This document shows positions 9,701-16,704 of a stretch of DNA of 64,000 nt, piece after piece. The first letter of the stretch is position 1, and each line of letters starts with the position of its first letter. Origin of the DNA: Tenacibaculum skagerrakense (GTDB lineage Bacteria; Bacteroidota; Bacteroidia; Flavobacteriales; Flavobacteriaceae). The DNA is taken from contig NZ_SLXM01000001.1 of the NCBI RefSeq assembly GCF_004345825.1, forward strand, positions 62,001 to 126,000, read 5' to 3'. The position numbers and the translations under genes are program-made. The notes beneath the pieces are model-generated. The model did not search any database, was not told the DNA's origin, and worked only from the letters and a program-made list of their open reading frames with translations.

Positions 9701-10143
9701 ATGGAAATCAGAATGAAGATTTAGATGGTAGTTTATATGAAATATATAAAGAACAAGCTAAACTAAGACAAGAATTAGAAAATGCAATTAAAGAAGGTGG
9801 ATTAAAAGGCGGTTCAGCAAAAAAAGCCTTGAAAGAAATGGAGCAATTAGAGAATGAAATTCTTGAGCGTGGTTTTAATGAAAATACACTACAAAGAATG
9901 CAGAAATTAAACTATGAATTATTAAAATTAGACAAGGCAACTTTTGAACAAGGTAAAGAGAAAAAAAGGAAATCAAACACAAACACATTAGAGTATAATA
10001 GAAATAAAGCAAAAGAACTTCAATTTAAAAAGCTTTACTATAATCAAACAGAAATTTTGAACAGACAATCATTACCTTTGCGACAAGATTATAAAAAGAA
10101 AGTTCAAGAATATTTTAACAATCAAAAAGACACAATAAGATAA
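6769..10143 (+). CDS. DUF4175 family giant membrane-anchored coiled-coil protein
   Basis: A 1124-residue protein. Membrane helices lie near residues 27-48, 57-76 and 150-167. A predicted periplasmic beta-rich part follows to about residue 490 and then a very long charged coiled coil (about 490-800) rich in Glu, Lys, Gln and Asn. A Gly/Lys-rich low-complexity stretch near residue 920-980 (GSGNGKGGKGE, GKEGKKDGKQRQKGDGNQNE) precedes a final helical part. This matches the Bacteroidota DUF4175 family, whose function is not established. Its stop overlaps the ybeY start (TAATG), so the two are translationally coupled; the order DUF4175-ybeY-mnmG is typical of flavobacteria. Confidence 0.85.
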   Translation: MSNFSLIEQKLQQFSKKFYTNELIRGSILFTSLGLLYLLIVLFIEYFLWLQPTARTLLFWIFILVELTLLVRFILFPLFKLVGLRKGISKEEASKIIGNHFPEVKDKLLNFIQLNNNNNQSELLAASIQQKANQLEPIPFTKAINFSVNLKYLKYLAIPVLIWIIALVSGNTNKLNQSFNRVVNHNLAYEPPAPFSFHLTTPKLEVIQGKPLTIYIETKGEVLPEEAKIHFNNQEYYLDNNGAGLFSFTFDEVKESIQFFVEANTVRSMNYQIDIIKTPSIQNISIELTYPRYVNKKNEVLQNATNINVPQGTSLKWIVNTIETESVSYSENLNSSTDFIKEDQNRYSYKKQILANTNYAISTSNAKLKDYEKLQFSVNTIRDESPTISVTSNIDSISRGPAYFAGQISDDYGFSKLEMVYYDIQNPVQQNFKSISISRETVQSFFSSFPDDLNLKEGIDYELFFRVFDNDGINGAKKAISRKFSYRKKTEEEIENELLQEQQNYLENIQNSLENQQKNKKELENIQFDLQNKKNMNWNDQKKIDNLIKRQEQYKKMMERQTDKLQENFSEKKEENENIQKKKEELQKRIEELKKLEKQNKLLDEIKKMAEKLNKEDLLKKSKELAQQNKQQEKSLERILELAKRYYVEQKMNQIADKLSDLSKKQENLAEKKDDKQEQKKESDQNKTDDNKELKEKQEEIKKEFDAIKKDIQDLKKENEKLKEPMEIPKTEELQKEAEEQLKKAEENLEKQNNNDAKQNQKKASEKMQQMSKKMQQSMQMMSSAMQEENMEDLRSVVENLITFSFDQENLMDWYSRSSSDHPEFGEKIRKQNQLKTYFEHIDDSLYVLSMRVPEISSKIQEHLSTAHYNLDLSLENFSESQFSRGTSNQRYVMTAANELVNMLSNTLDAMQNPKPGSGNGKGGKGESFSLPDIIKKQKGLSEQMKQGMQQKGQQGKPDSGKDGKEGKKDGKQRQKGDGNQNEDLDGSLYEIYKEQAKLRQELENAIKEGGLKGGSAKKALKEMEQLENEILERGFNENTLQRMQKLNYELLKLDKATFEQGKEKKRKSNTNTLEYNRNKAKELQFKKLYYNQTEILNRQSLPLRQDYKKKVQEYFNNQKDTIR

Positions 10144-10556
10144 TGATTGCCTTTAATTATGAAACTGATTTCATTTTAGAAAATGAAGAGATTACAAAAG
10201 AATGGATAGTAAATTGTGCAGAAGAAAATGATTTCGAGATAGGGGAAATAAACTATATTTTTTGTGATGATGAGTATCTTCATAAAATAAATATGGAGTT
10301 TTTACAACATGATACACTAACTGATATTATCAGTTTTGATTATACAATGGGTAAATTAATTGGTGGAGATATATTTATTTCTGTTCCCAGAGTTAAAGAA
10401 AACGCTAAAGAATTTGGTGTAACTTTTAAAGAAGAATTGCATCGGGTAATTATTCATGGAGTATTACACTATATGGGGTATAAAGATAAAACCGATGAAG
10501 AAAAACAATTAATGAGAGACAAAGAAAATAGTTGTTTAAAAACCGTAAATTTGTAA
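10143..10556 (+). CDS. ybeY: Endoribonuclease YbeY, 16S rRNA maturation
   Basis: A 137-residue zinc-dependent endoribonuclease needed for 16S rRNA 3' maturation and ribosome quality control. The metal motif reads HGVLHYMGYKD: His105 and His109 are kept, but the third ligand position (115) is Asp rather than the usual His. I recall the same substitution in other Bacteroidota YbeY proteins, so the enzyme is probably active. The upstream part LQHDTLTDIISFDY and GGDIFIS is typical of the family. It starts inside the stop of the DUF4175 gene and ends at a strong terminator. Confidence 0.93.
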   Translation: MIAFNYETDFILENEEITKEWIVNCAEENDFEIGEINYIFCDDEYLHKINMEFLQHDTLTDIISFDYTMGKLIGGDIFISVPRVKENAKEFGVTFKEELHRVIIHGVLHYMGYKDKTDEEKQLMRDKENSCLKTVNL

Positions 10557-10584
10557 CCTGTTCCACGTGGAACAGGTTTTTTTT
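10555..10584 (+). terminator. ybeY terminator containing parS-like palindrome
   Basis: AACCTGTTCCACGTGGAACAGGTT (written here as a perfect dyad centred near 10566) followed by eight T. The central 16 bases, 10559-10574, TGTTCCACGTGGAACA, differ from canonical parS at two symmetric positions. The element can act both as terminator and as a protein-binding dyad. Confidence 0.85.
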
Positions 10585-10610
10585 ATTTTATATAAATAGT
10601 ACATATAACA

Positions 10611-12488
10611 ATGAGTTTATTTACAACAACGTATGATGTTATCGTAGTAGGAGGAGGACATGCTGGAAGCGAGGCGGCAGCAGCTAGTGCTAATATGGGT
10701 GCTAAAACCTTATTGATAACAATGAATTTGCAAAATATAGCGCAAATGAGTTGTAACCCAGCTATGGGAGGAATTGCAAAAGGACAAATAGTTAGAGAAA
10801 TTGATGCTCTTGGTGGTTATAGCGGAATAGTTACAGATAAAACTGCTATTCAATTTAAAATGCTAAACAAATCAAAAGGACCTGCAATGTGGAGTCCAAG
10901 AGCACAATCTGATAGAATGCAGTTCGCTGAATGTTGGAGAAACATATTAGAAAAAACAGAGAATTTAGACTTCTATCAAGACTCTGTTAATGGTTTATTA
11001 TTCGATGGTCTTACTATTACAGGAGTAAAAACAAACTTAGGTTTAGAAATAAAAGCAAAAAGTGTAATTCTAACAGCAGGAACATTTTTAAATGGTTTGA
11101 TTCATATAGGTGAAAAAACATTTGGTGGAGGTAGAGCTGGAGAAGGAGCCTCAACTGGTATTACTGAAGATTTAGTAGCTAAAGGTTTTGAATCGGGAAG
11201 AATGAAAACAGGAACACCTCCAAGAGTTGATGGTCGTTCATTAGATTACAGTAAAATGACTGAACAACCTGGTGATGATAATCCTGAAAAGTTTTCTTAT
11301 TTACCGATTACAAAACCTCTAACCGAACAACGTTCTTGTTATTTAACCTACACAAATCAAATAACACATGATTTATTAAAAGAAGGCTTTGATAGATCTC
11401 CTATGTTTAATGGTAGAATCAAATCAACTGGACCACGATATTGTCCGTCTGTAGAGGATAAAATTAATCGTTTCGCTGAGAAAGATAGACATCAAATTTT
11501 TGTAGAACCAGAAGGATGGAATACTGTTGAAATATATGTAAATGGTTTCTCAACTTCATTACCTGAAGATATACAAGATAAAGCGATTCGTTCTATTCCA
11601 GGATTTGAAAACGTAAAATTTTTTAGATACGGTTATGCTATAGAATACGATTATTTTCCACCAACTCAATTAAAACATTCCTTAGAAACTAAACTAATTA
11701 GTAACTTATTTTTTGCAGGTCAAATTAACGGAACAACTGGTTATGAAGAAGCAGCTGCTCAAGGTTTAATGGCTGGAATAAATGCCGCACTAAAAACTCA
11801 AAATAAAGAGCCGTTTATCTTAAAAAGAAGTGAAGCATATATAGGAGTTCTGATAGATGATTTAATTACAAAAGGAACAGAAGAACCATATAGAATGTTT
11901 ACTTCTAGAGCTGAATATAGAACATTACTTCGTCAAGACAATGCTGATTTACGATTAACACCTAAGTCATTTAAATTAGGTTTAGCATCTGAAGAAAGAA
12001 TGGAAAGAGTAGAAGCGAAGAAAGAAAAAACTACTCTACTTATAGATTATTTAGAAAACCTAAGTGTAAGTAAAGAGGAAATAAATCCTATTCTAACTTC
12101 AAAGAATTTAACTCCAATTACACAATCTATGAAGCTGTATAAAATTGCAGCAAGACCTCAATTGGTATTTAATGATTTATTATCAATACAAAAATTAAAC
12201 GATTTTATATATGATAATAATATTGATTCAGAAATAATCGAGCAAGTCGAAATTCATTTAAAATACTCTGGATATATAGAAAAAGAGAAGAGTAATGCTG
12301 ATAAATTAAATAGATTAGAAAACGTTCCTATTCCATCTAATTTTGATTATACAAAAGTAAAATCACTATCATTTGAAGCTAGAGAAAAACTTACAAAAAT
12401 TAAACCTACTAGTATTTCACAAGCGAGTAGAATAAGTGGAGTTTCTCCAAGTGATGTCTCCGTACTTTTAGTATATATGGGTAGATAA
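10611..12488 (+). CDS. mnmG: tRNA uridine-5-carboxymethylaminomethyl modification enzyme MnmG
   Basis: FAD-dependent partner of MnmE that builds cmnm5 on wobble U34 of several tRNAs. The dinucleotide-binding motif GGGHAGSEAA starts at residue 14. Family signatures CNPAMGGIAKGQ, GTFLNG and FFAGQINGTTGYEEAAAQG are present, and the C-terminal helical MnmE-binding part ends SGVSPSDVSVLLVYMGR. The 625 residues are a normal length. The gene is bracketed by parS-like palindromes at 10559, 12505, 12553 and 12590. In many bacteria mnmG (gidA) lies close to the replication origin, which fits the candidate origin at 19.2 kb. Confidence 0.97.
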   Translation: MSLFTTTYDVIVVGGGHAGSEAAAASANMGAKTLLITMNLQNIAQMSCNPAMGGIAKGQIVREIDALGGYSGIVTDKTAIQFKMLNKSKGPAMWSPRAQSDRMQFAECWRNILEKTENLDFYQDSVNGLLFDGLTITGVKTNLGLEIKAKSVILTAGTFLNGLIHIGEKTFGGGRAGEGASTGITEDLVAKGFESGRMKTGTPPRVDGRSLDYSKMTEQPGDDNPEKFSYLPITKPLTEQRSCYLTYTNQITHDLLKEGFDRSPMFNGRIKSTGPRYCPSVEDKINRFAEKDRHQIFVEPEGWNTVEIYVNGFSTSLPEDIQDKAIRSIPGFENVKFFRYGYAIEYDYFPPTQLKHSLETKLISNLFFAGQINGTTGYEEAAAQGLMAGINAALKTQNKEPFILKRSEAYIGVLIDDLITKGTEEPYRMFTSRAEYRTLLRQDNADLRLTPKSFKLGLASEERMERVEAKKEKTTLLIDYLENLSVSKEEINPILTSKNLTPITQSMKLYKIAARPQLVFNDLLSIQKLNDFIYDNNIDSEIIEQVEIHLKYSGYIEKEKSNADKLNRLENVPIPSNFDYTKVKSLSFEAREKLTKIKPTSISQASRISGVSPSDVSVLLVYMGR

Positions 12489-12497
12489 ATTCATTAC

Positions 12498-12528
12498 AAA
12501 AAAACGTTCCATGTGGAACGTTTTTTTT
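12498..12528 (+). terminator. mnmG terminator with parS-like core
   Basis: An A run, the dyad CGTTCCATGTGGAACG (12505-12520) and eight T. The core is GTTCCATGTGGAAC, the same palindrome family as at 10559, 12553 and 12590. Confidence 0.8.
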
Positions 12529-12552
12529 ATTTTCACTTCATAAATATTACAA

Positions 12553-12605
12553 TGTTCCATGTGGAACATATACAAAAAAAAGATACTAATGTTCCATGTG
12601 GAAAA
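12553..12605. promoter_or_regulatory. Two parS-like palindromes
   Basis: TGTTCCATGTGGAACA at 12553-12568 and TGTTCCATGTGGAAAA at 12590-12605, without T runs, so they are not terminators. With the hairpins at 10559 and 12505 they make four copies of GTTCCAyGTGGAA around mnmG. Symmetry, spacing and the mnmG context suggest ParB binding. The second copy overlaps the annotated ATG of the methyltransferase. Confidence 0.45.
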
Positions 12606-13480
12606 TAAATAATTTAACCTTGATTTCACAAGAAAATATTATTAGAGAAACACAAATAGTTTTTAAAACTAAAGATTATTCATTAACAGGTGAGGAGTTT
12701 GAATTGAGAGAAAATATAGATTATGATCTTTTGATAACTCATCCTGTACCTAAAGATTTGGATAAATATTATGAGTTTGATGAGTACATTTCACATACCG
12801 ATAGTAAAAAATCAATTATAGATAGAGTGTATCAAGTAGTAAGAAATTACACTTTAAGAAAGAAACTTCAATTAATAAATCAACAAAAAAATAGTTTTAA
12901 AAAAATATTAGATGTTGGATGTGGTACAGGAGATTTTCTTGCAATTTGTAAAAAAAATGGTTGGACTACTTTAGGTATTGAACCAAATAAAAAAGCTAGA
13001 AATATATCTTTAACTAAAAAATTAGTTATAAAAGAAAAACTAGATGATGTACAAAATGAAAAATTTGATATTATAACATTATGGCATGTACTTGAACATG
13101 TTCCAAACCTATCAGAATATATCAATCGCTTAAAAGAATTATTAACTGATAATGGAACATTAATTATTGCTGTACCTAATTTTAAAAGTTACGATGCTAT
13201 GTATTATAAACAACATTGGGCAGCATTTGATGTACCGAGACATCTTTGGCATTTTTCAAAAAATAGTATTCAGAAAATATTTAAAGAATATAACATGGAA
13301 CTCATAAAAACAATTCCTATGAAATTCGATTCATATTACGTATCACTTTTATCTGAGAAATATAAAAACGGAAAAATGAATCCATTAAAAGCCTTTTTTA
13401 TTGGTTTTAAGTCAAATTTAAAAGCAAATAATAGTAAAGAGTATTCTTCACATATATATTTACTTAAAAAAGCATTATAA
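12596..13480 (+). CDS. Class I SAM-dependent methyltransferase
   Basis: A 294-residue protein with the SAM-binding motif I ILDVGCGTGDFL near residue 103 and a post-motif LWHVLEHVPN near residue 162, followed by VPRHLWHFSKNS. This is the Methyltransf_23 type, often acting on small molecules or glycans. The same gene follows mnmG in many flavobacteria. The start is uncertain: the ATG at 12596 lies inside a parS-like palindrome, and an in-frame TTG at 12620 is an alternative. The substrate is unknown. It ends before a bidirectional terminator at 13535. Confidence 0.8.
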   Translation: MWKINNLTLISQENIIRETQIVFKTKDYSLTGEEFELRENIDYDLLITHPVPKDLDKYYEFDEYISHTDSKKSIIDRVYQVVRNYTLRKKLQLINQQKNSFKKILDVGCGTGDFLAICKKNGWTTLGIEPNKKARNISLTKKLVIKEKLDDVQNEKFDIITLWHVLEHVPNLSEYINRLKELLTDNGTLIIAVPNFKSYDAMYYKQHWAAFDVPRHLWHFSKNSIQKIFKEYNMELIKTIPMKFDSYYVSLLSEKYKNGKMNPLKAFFIGFKSNLKANNSKEYSSHIYLLKKAL

Positions 13481-13534
13481 ATACAAATAAGCTATTTAAC
13501 TTTTTAAAATACAATATCTGTCTAGTAAAAAAAT

Positions 13535-13572
13535 AAAACCCTTTAAAACGTAAATTTTAAAGGGTTTTACTA
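13535..13572. terminator. Bidirectional terminator
   Basis: AAAACCCTTTAAAA pairs with TTTTAAAGGGTTTT across a six-base loop between the convergent methyltransferase and DoxX-like genes. A and T runs on both sides allow use in either direction. Confidence 0.85.
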
Positions 13573-13609
13573 TAATTATTAATTATAATCTAATTGTATA
13601 ATATATATT

Positions 13610-14008
13610 TTATTTATTTAATAAATACACACCAAAAATTGCAATGATGAAATAAACTGCTAATGTCATAGCTCCAGCATAATCTTTTGCTAAACGTTGA
13701 CCTACTAGTAAAAATATTAAACACACTGCAGATAGCTCAGCTCCTAATAATGCTAAATTAGTTTGTCCAGTAGTAGCTAATTGAAAAACACCAACAAACA
13801 TTAAAGCACCTGCCATTAATTCTAAAATTAAAATGATAGCTAATAAAGGAGATACTAAATTCTTCAAAGGAGAATTTTTAAAATGATCTTTTATAAAAGA
13901 TAAATTACCATTCCAATCAGTAACCTTGTCAATTCCCGATTGTAAAAAAGTAACAATTAAAAAAAGGAGTAATAAAATTTCTGTTGCGTTCTTTTGTATA
14001 AGTTCCAT
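13610..14008 (-). CDS. DoxX-like four-helix membrane protein
   Basis: A 132-residue integral membrane protein with four hydrophobic helices (about residues 9-26, 50-73, 85-104 and 111-130). The segments FLQSGIDKVTDWNGNLSFIK and LELMAGALMFVGVFQL follow the DoxX/DoxD pattern, in which SGxxK follows helix 1. DoxX-type proteins act in thiol or quinone redox chemistry in some organisms, but the family is broad and the role here is open. It is a single gene with a terminator at 13535-13572. Confidence 0.65.
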   Translation of the reverse strand: MELIQKNATEILLLLFLIVTFLQSGIDKVTDWNGNLSFIKDHFKNSPLKNLVSPLLAIILILELMAGALMFVGVFQLATTGQTNLALLGAELSAVCLIFLLVGQRLAKDYAGAMTLAVYFIIAIFGVYLLNK

Positions 14009-14127
14009 ATAGTTGATTTAGTTTTTTAGTAAAATTACTATTAATTGTAACAAATAAAAAAATTTGCGTCATATTAGTAACTATTTAATAGTATATTTAT
14101 ATAGATCAACTTTAAAAAAATTAAACT

Positions 14128-15057
14128 ATGTTATTTCTACCCGTAGCAATATTTATTGCTTTTATTTTACTGATTTCAGCATTCTTTATTGTAAAACAAC
14201 AAACAGCAGCAATTATCGAAAGATTTGGACGATTTCACAGTATTCGTCAATCTGGTTTACAGATGAAAATTCCTTTAGTAGATAGAATTGCAGGGAAATT
14301 AAGCTTAAAAATTCAACAACTTGATGTTATTGTAGAAACAAAAACATTAGACGATGTATTTGTTAGATTGAAGGTTTCTGTACAGTATAAAGTTATAAAA
14401 GATAAAGTATACGACGCTTTTTATAAGTTAGATTATCCACACGATCAAATTACAAGTTATGTATTTGACGTAGTTCGTGCAGAAGTACCAAAAATGAAAT
14501 TAGACGATGTATTTGTTAAAAAAGATGATATTGCCATAGCTGTAAAAGCTGAATTAAACGATGCGATGATGGATTACGGTTATGACATCATTAAAACGCT
14601 TGTAACAGATATTGATCCAGATGCACAAGTAAAAGCAGCAATGAACCGTATTAATGCCTCAGAACGTGAAAAAATAGCCGCTCAGTATGAAGGAGATGCT
14701 CAACGTATTTTAATTGTAGAAAAGGCTAAAGCTGAAGCTGAAAGTAAACGTTTACAAGGACAAGGTATTGCAGATCAAAGAAGAGAGATTGCAAGAGGTT
14801 TAGAAGAGTCTGTAGAAGTATTAAATAAAGTAGGTATTAACAGTCAAGAAGCTTCTGCTTTAATTGTTGTAACACAACACTATGATACATTACAGTCAAT
14901 TGGAGAAGAGACCAACAGTAATTTAATCTTATTACCAAATTCTCCTCAAGCAGGAAGTAATATGTTAAATGATATGGTTGCTAGTTTCGCAGCAAGTAAT
15001 CAAATTGGCGAAGCAATGAAAGAAGCTAAAAAGAAAAGAAACAAAGGAGAAGAATAA
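14128..15057 (+). CDS. SPFH/Band 7 (stomatin-like) membrane protein
   Basis: A 309-residue protein with one N-terminal membrane helix (residues 2-24), then the SPFH domain starting IVKQQTAAIIERFGRFHSIR, and a C-terminal coiled coil with repeated Ala/Glu (RILIVEKAKAEAESKRLQGQ). It ends in a basic tail KKKRNKGEE. Stomatin/slipin-type proteins oligomerise at the membrane and scaffold proteases or transporters. No NfeD-type partner gene is adjacent. The annotated start LFLPVAIFIAFILL gives the usual short N-terminus. Confidence 0.85.
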   Translation: MLFLPVAIFIAFILLISAFFIVKQQTAAIIERFGRFHSIRQSGLQMKIPLVDRIAGKLSLKIQQLDVIVETKTLDDVFVRLKVSVQYKVIKDKVYDAFYKLDYPHDQITSYVFDVVRAEVPKMKLDDVFVKKDDIAIAVKAELNDAMMDYGYDIIKTLVTDIDPDAQVKAAMNRINASEREKIAAQYEGDAQRILIVEKAKAEAESKRLQGQGIADQRREIARGLEESVEVLNKVGINSQEASALIVVTQHYDTLQSIGEETNSNLILLPNSPQAGSNMLNDMVASFAASNQIGEAMKEAKKKRNKGEE

Positions 15058-15076
15058 ACTAAACCTTTTACTAAAT

Positions 15077-15112
15077 AAAAAAATCCCAAGTAAAATTACT
15101 TGGGATTTTTTT
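15077..15112. terminator. Bidirectional terminator between SPFH gene and tatA
   Basis: AAATCCCAAGTA-AAAT-TACTTGGGATTT with an A run before and a T run after, between two convergent genes. On the minus strand it begins at the tatA stop codon. Confidence 0.9.
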
Positions 15113-15296
15113 ATTCTTTATTTCCAGAAGTTTCTTCTTCGTTCTTTGTGGCGTCTTTAAATTCTTTGATACCAGTTCCTAATCCTCTCATTAGTTCAGG
15201 AATTTTCTTTCCTCCGAAAAGTAAAACTACTAGTACAACTATAATAGCTATTTGCCATGGTCCTACTAAACCTAAGAATATAGTTAATGCATTCAT
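15111..15296 (-). CDS. tatA: Sec-independent (Tat) translocase protein TatA/E
   Basis: A 61-residue protein with one membrane helix (about residues 14-27), the hinge FGGKKIPEL at residues 27-35, and an amphipathic then acidic/basic tail. This is the classic TatA architecture. It forms the pore-like assembly that lets folded twin-arginine proteins cross the inner membrane together with TatC, which is not in this window. Many Bacteroidota encode tatA away from tatC, as here. Confidence 0.93.
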   Translation of the reverse strand: MNALTIFLGLVGPWQIAIIVVLVVLLFGGKKIPELMRGLGTGIKEFKDATKNEEETSGNKE

Positions 15297-15332
15297 GTTT
15301 CAATATTTTGAATTACAAAGATAGGAAAAACT

Positions 15333-16007
15333 TTAATTTCGTTGCTCAACTGTACCACCAATAACCTTTTTTTCACTAAAAAATTCTGGTTGTCCTTTAT
15401 ATAAAATTGTTCCTCCAAAGGTAACTTTAGCTTCTAAACTTTCACCTGTTAATATTTCTGCTTTAGCGCCAGAACCCGCTCTAACATTGCTTAGATTCTC
15501 AGTTTCTAAAGAATAACCATGATAAGTTGCTCCTAAATCTAGTTTAACAGTTTCATTTTTTGTTTTTCCAGTAAGTTTAATAACAGCTCCTGAAGAACCT
15601 TTTACAGTTAAATGTTTAGTGCTAATAACCATATTTACAAAAGCACCTTCTTGTGCTTTTACTTCAATGTGTCCTTGTTCTATATTTTTACACGTTAACG
15701 TTACTCCTTCATTGGCATCTATAACAGAAATATCTTTATTAAAATACAAAACAATCTTGACTTTTCCATCAGCTGTAGTTTCAGGAAAACGCATCATGAT
15801 TTTAAGTGTTTTTCCAATATCTTTTATTTTAACTTTATCAGCCTTTTCTCCAGTTATAATTAGCTCTTGTTTATCCGATTGAATTAATTCAATATCAATG
15901 CCATTATAAACTTTTAAGATTTCAAAATCTTTTACACTTCGTTCTATTCTTTGTGCAGAACAAACAATGGAAAATAATAAAACTGTTATATGTATAAATT
16001 GTTTCAT
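15333..16007 (-). CDS. Head GIN (DUF2807) domain secreted protein
   Basis: A 224-residue protein with a Sec signal ending VCSAQ. The repeated beta-strand pattern (IELIQSDKQELIITGEKADK, then repeating V/I-x-V-x-A strands up to LEAKVTFGGTILYKGQPEFF) is the right-handed repeat of DUF2807/GIN domains. The end FGGTILYKGQPEFFSEKKVIGGTVEQ is the characteristic closing segment. These proteins are periplasmic or surface-exposed in Bacteroidota, with unknown function. Its upstream neighbour on the same strand is the hypothetical membrane protein at 16068. Confidence 0.8.
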   Translation of the reverse strand: MKQFIHITVLLFSIVCSAQRIERSVKDFEILKVYNGIDIELIQSDKQELIITGEKADKVKIKDIGKTLKIMMRFPETTADGKVKIVLYFNKDISVIDANEGVTLTCKNIEQGHIEVKAQEGAFVNMVISTKHLTVKGSSGAVIKLTGKTKNETVKLDLGATYHGYSLETENLSNVRAGSGAKAEILTGESLEAKVTFGGTILYKGQPEFFSEKKVIGGTVEQRN

Positions 16008-16067
16008 TTTAGATGTTTAATAAGTAATAAATAACTGAGAAATAGTTTAAAAAGTATAGGAATAAAG

Positions 16068-16685
16068 TTAAAATTTCATTTCAACAAAATCTTTAATTTT
16101 AATAAGTTTTCCCTCTTTTGGATTACGAACAATTTTAAAAATTGCATACAAGAAAAAAAGCGTAATAAGTCCACCTACAACAAGAGTTCCTGTACTACCA
16201 AGGAAATCAGCAATTGCAACAAAAATCTTTTTCATAAGTCCTCTTCTACCCGATGTACTCACATATTCACCTCTTTCTAAACTAAGTGCCGTATTATATA
16301 ATAAAGCTGTTAAACCACCACTTACAAGAGCAACTATTCCAGGTGATTGTATTTGTGTTAGTAATGAATAATCTTTTACGGAAACTCCTTTCATTGTATT
16401 TAGAAAATGAGCTTTCATATCACTATATACATCTTCGGTTAGTTCAAAAACAATTTGGTCTACTTTATCATCTTTAAAATCAATATGTAATGTATTATCA
16501 GTATCAATAAAAATAAACTCTTGAATACCTTCGTATCGGAGAGTTCTAGCATTTGTTAACTGGCTATTATTTAGTAATTCTTCAACGTCTTCATCAAAAT
16601 TTACTTCAGCCAATAAAATAGAATTTTCTTTAGCAATTAAATAATTCTTTATTTTATCTGATTGAAAAATAATCCATTTTTTCAT
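16068..16685 (-). CDS. Hypothetical membrane protein
   Basis: I do not recognise this 205-residue protein. Residues 1-120 look soluble and mixed alpha/beta (MKKWIIFQSDKIKNYLIAKE, VEELLNNSQLTNARTLRYEG). Two or three hydrophobic segments follow, near 112-130 and 165-187, and the end is basic (IKIVRNPKEGKLIKIKDFVE). The small cytosolic part followed by membrane helices suggests an anchored accessory protein. It is 19 bases downstream of rnr on the same strand and probably shares its transcript. Confidence 0.6.
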   Translation of the reverse strand: MKKWIIFQSDKIKNYLIAKENSILLAEVNFDEDVEELLNNSQLTNARTLRYEGIQEFIFIDTDNTLHIDFKDDKVDQIVFELTEDVYSDMKAHFLNTMKGVSVKDYSLLTQIQSPGIVALVSGGLTALLYNTALSLERGEYVSTSGRRGLMKKIFVAIADFLGSTGTLVVGGLITLFFLYAIFKIVRNPKEGKLIKIKDFVEMKF

Positions 16686-16704
16686 AGTCTTAATTTATTT
16701 ATAG

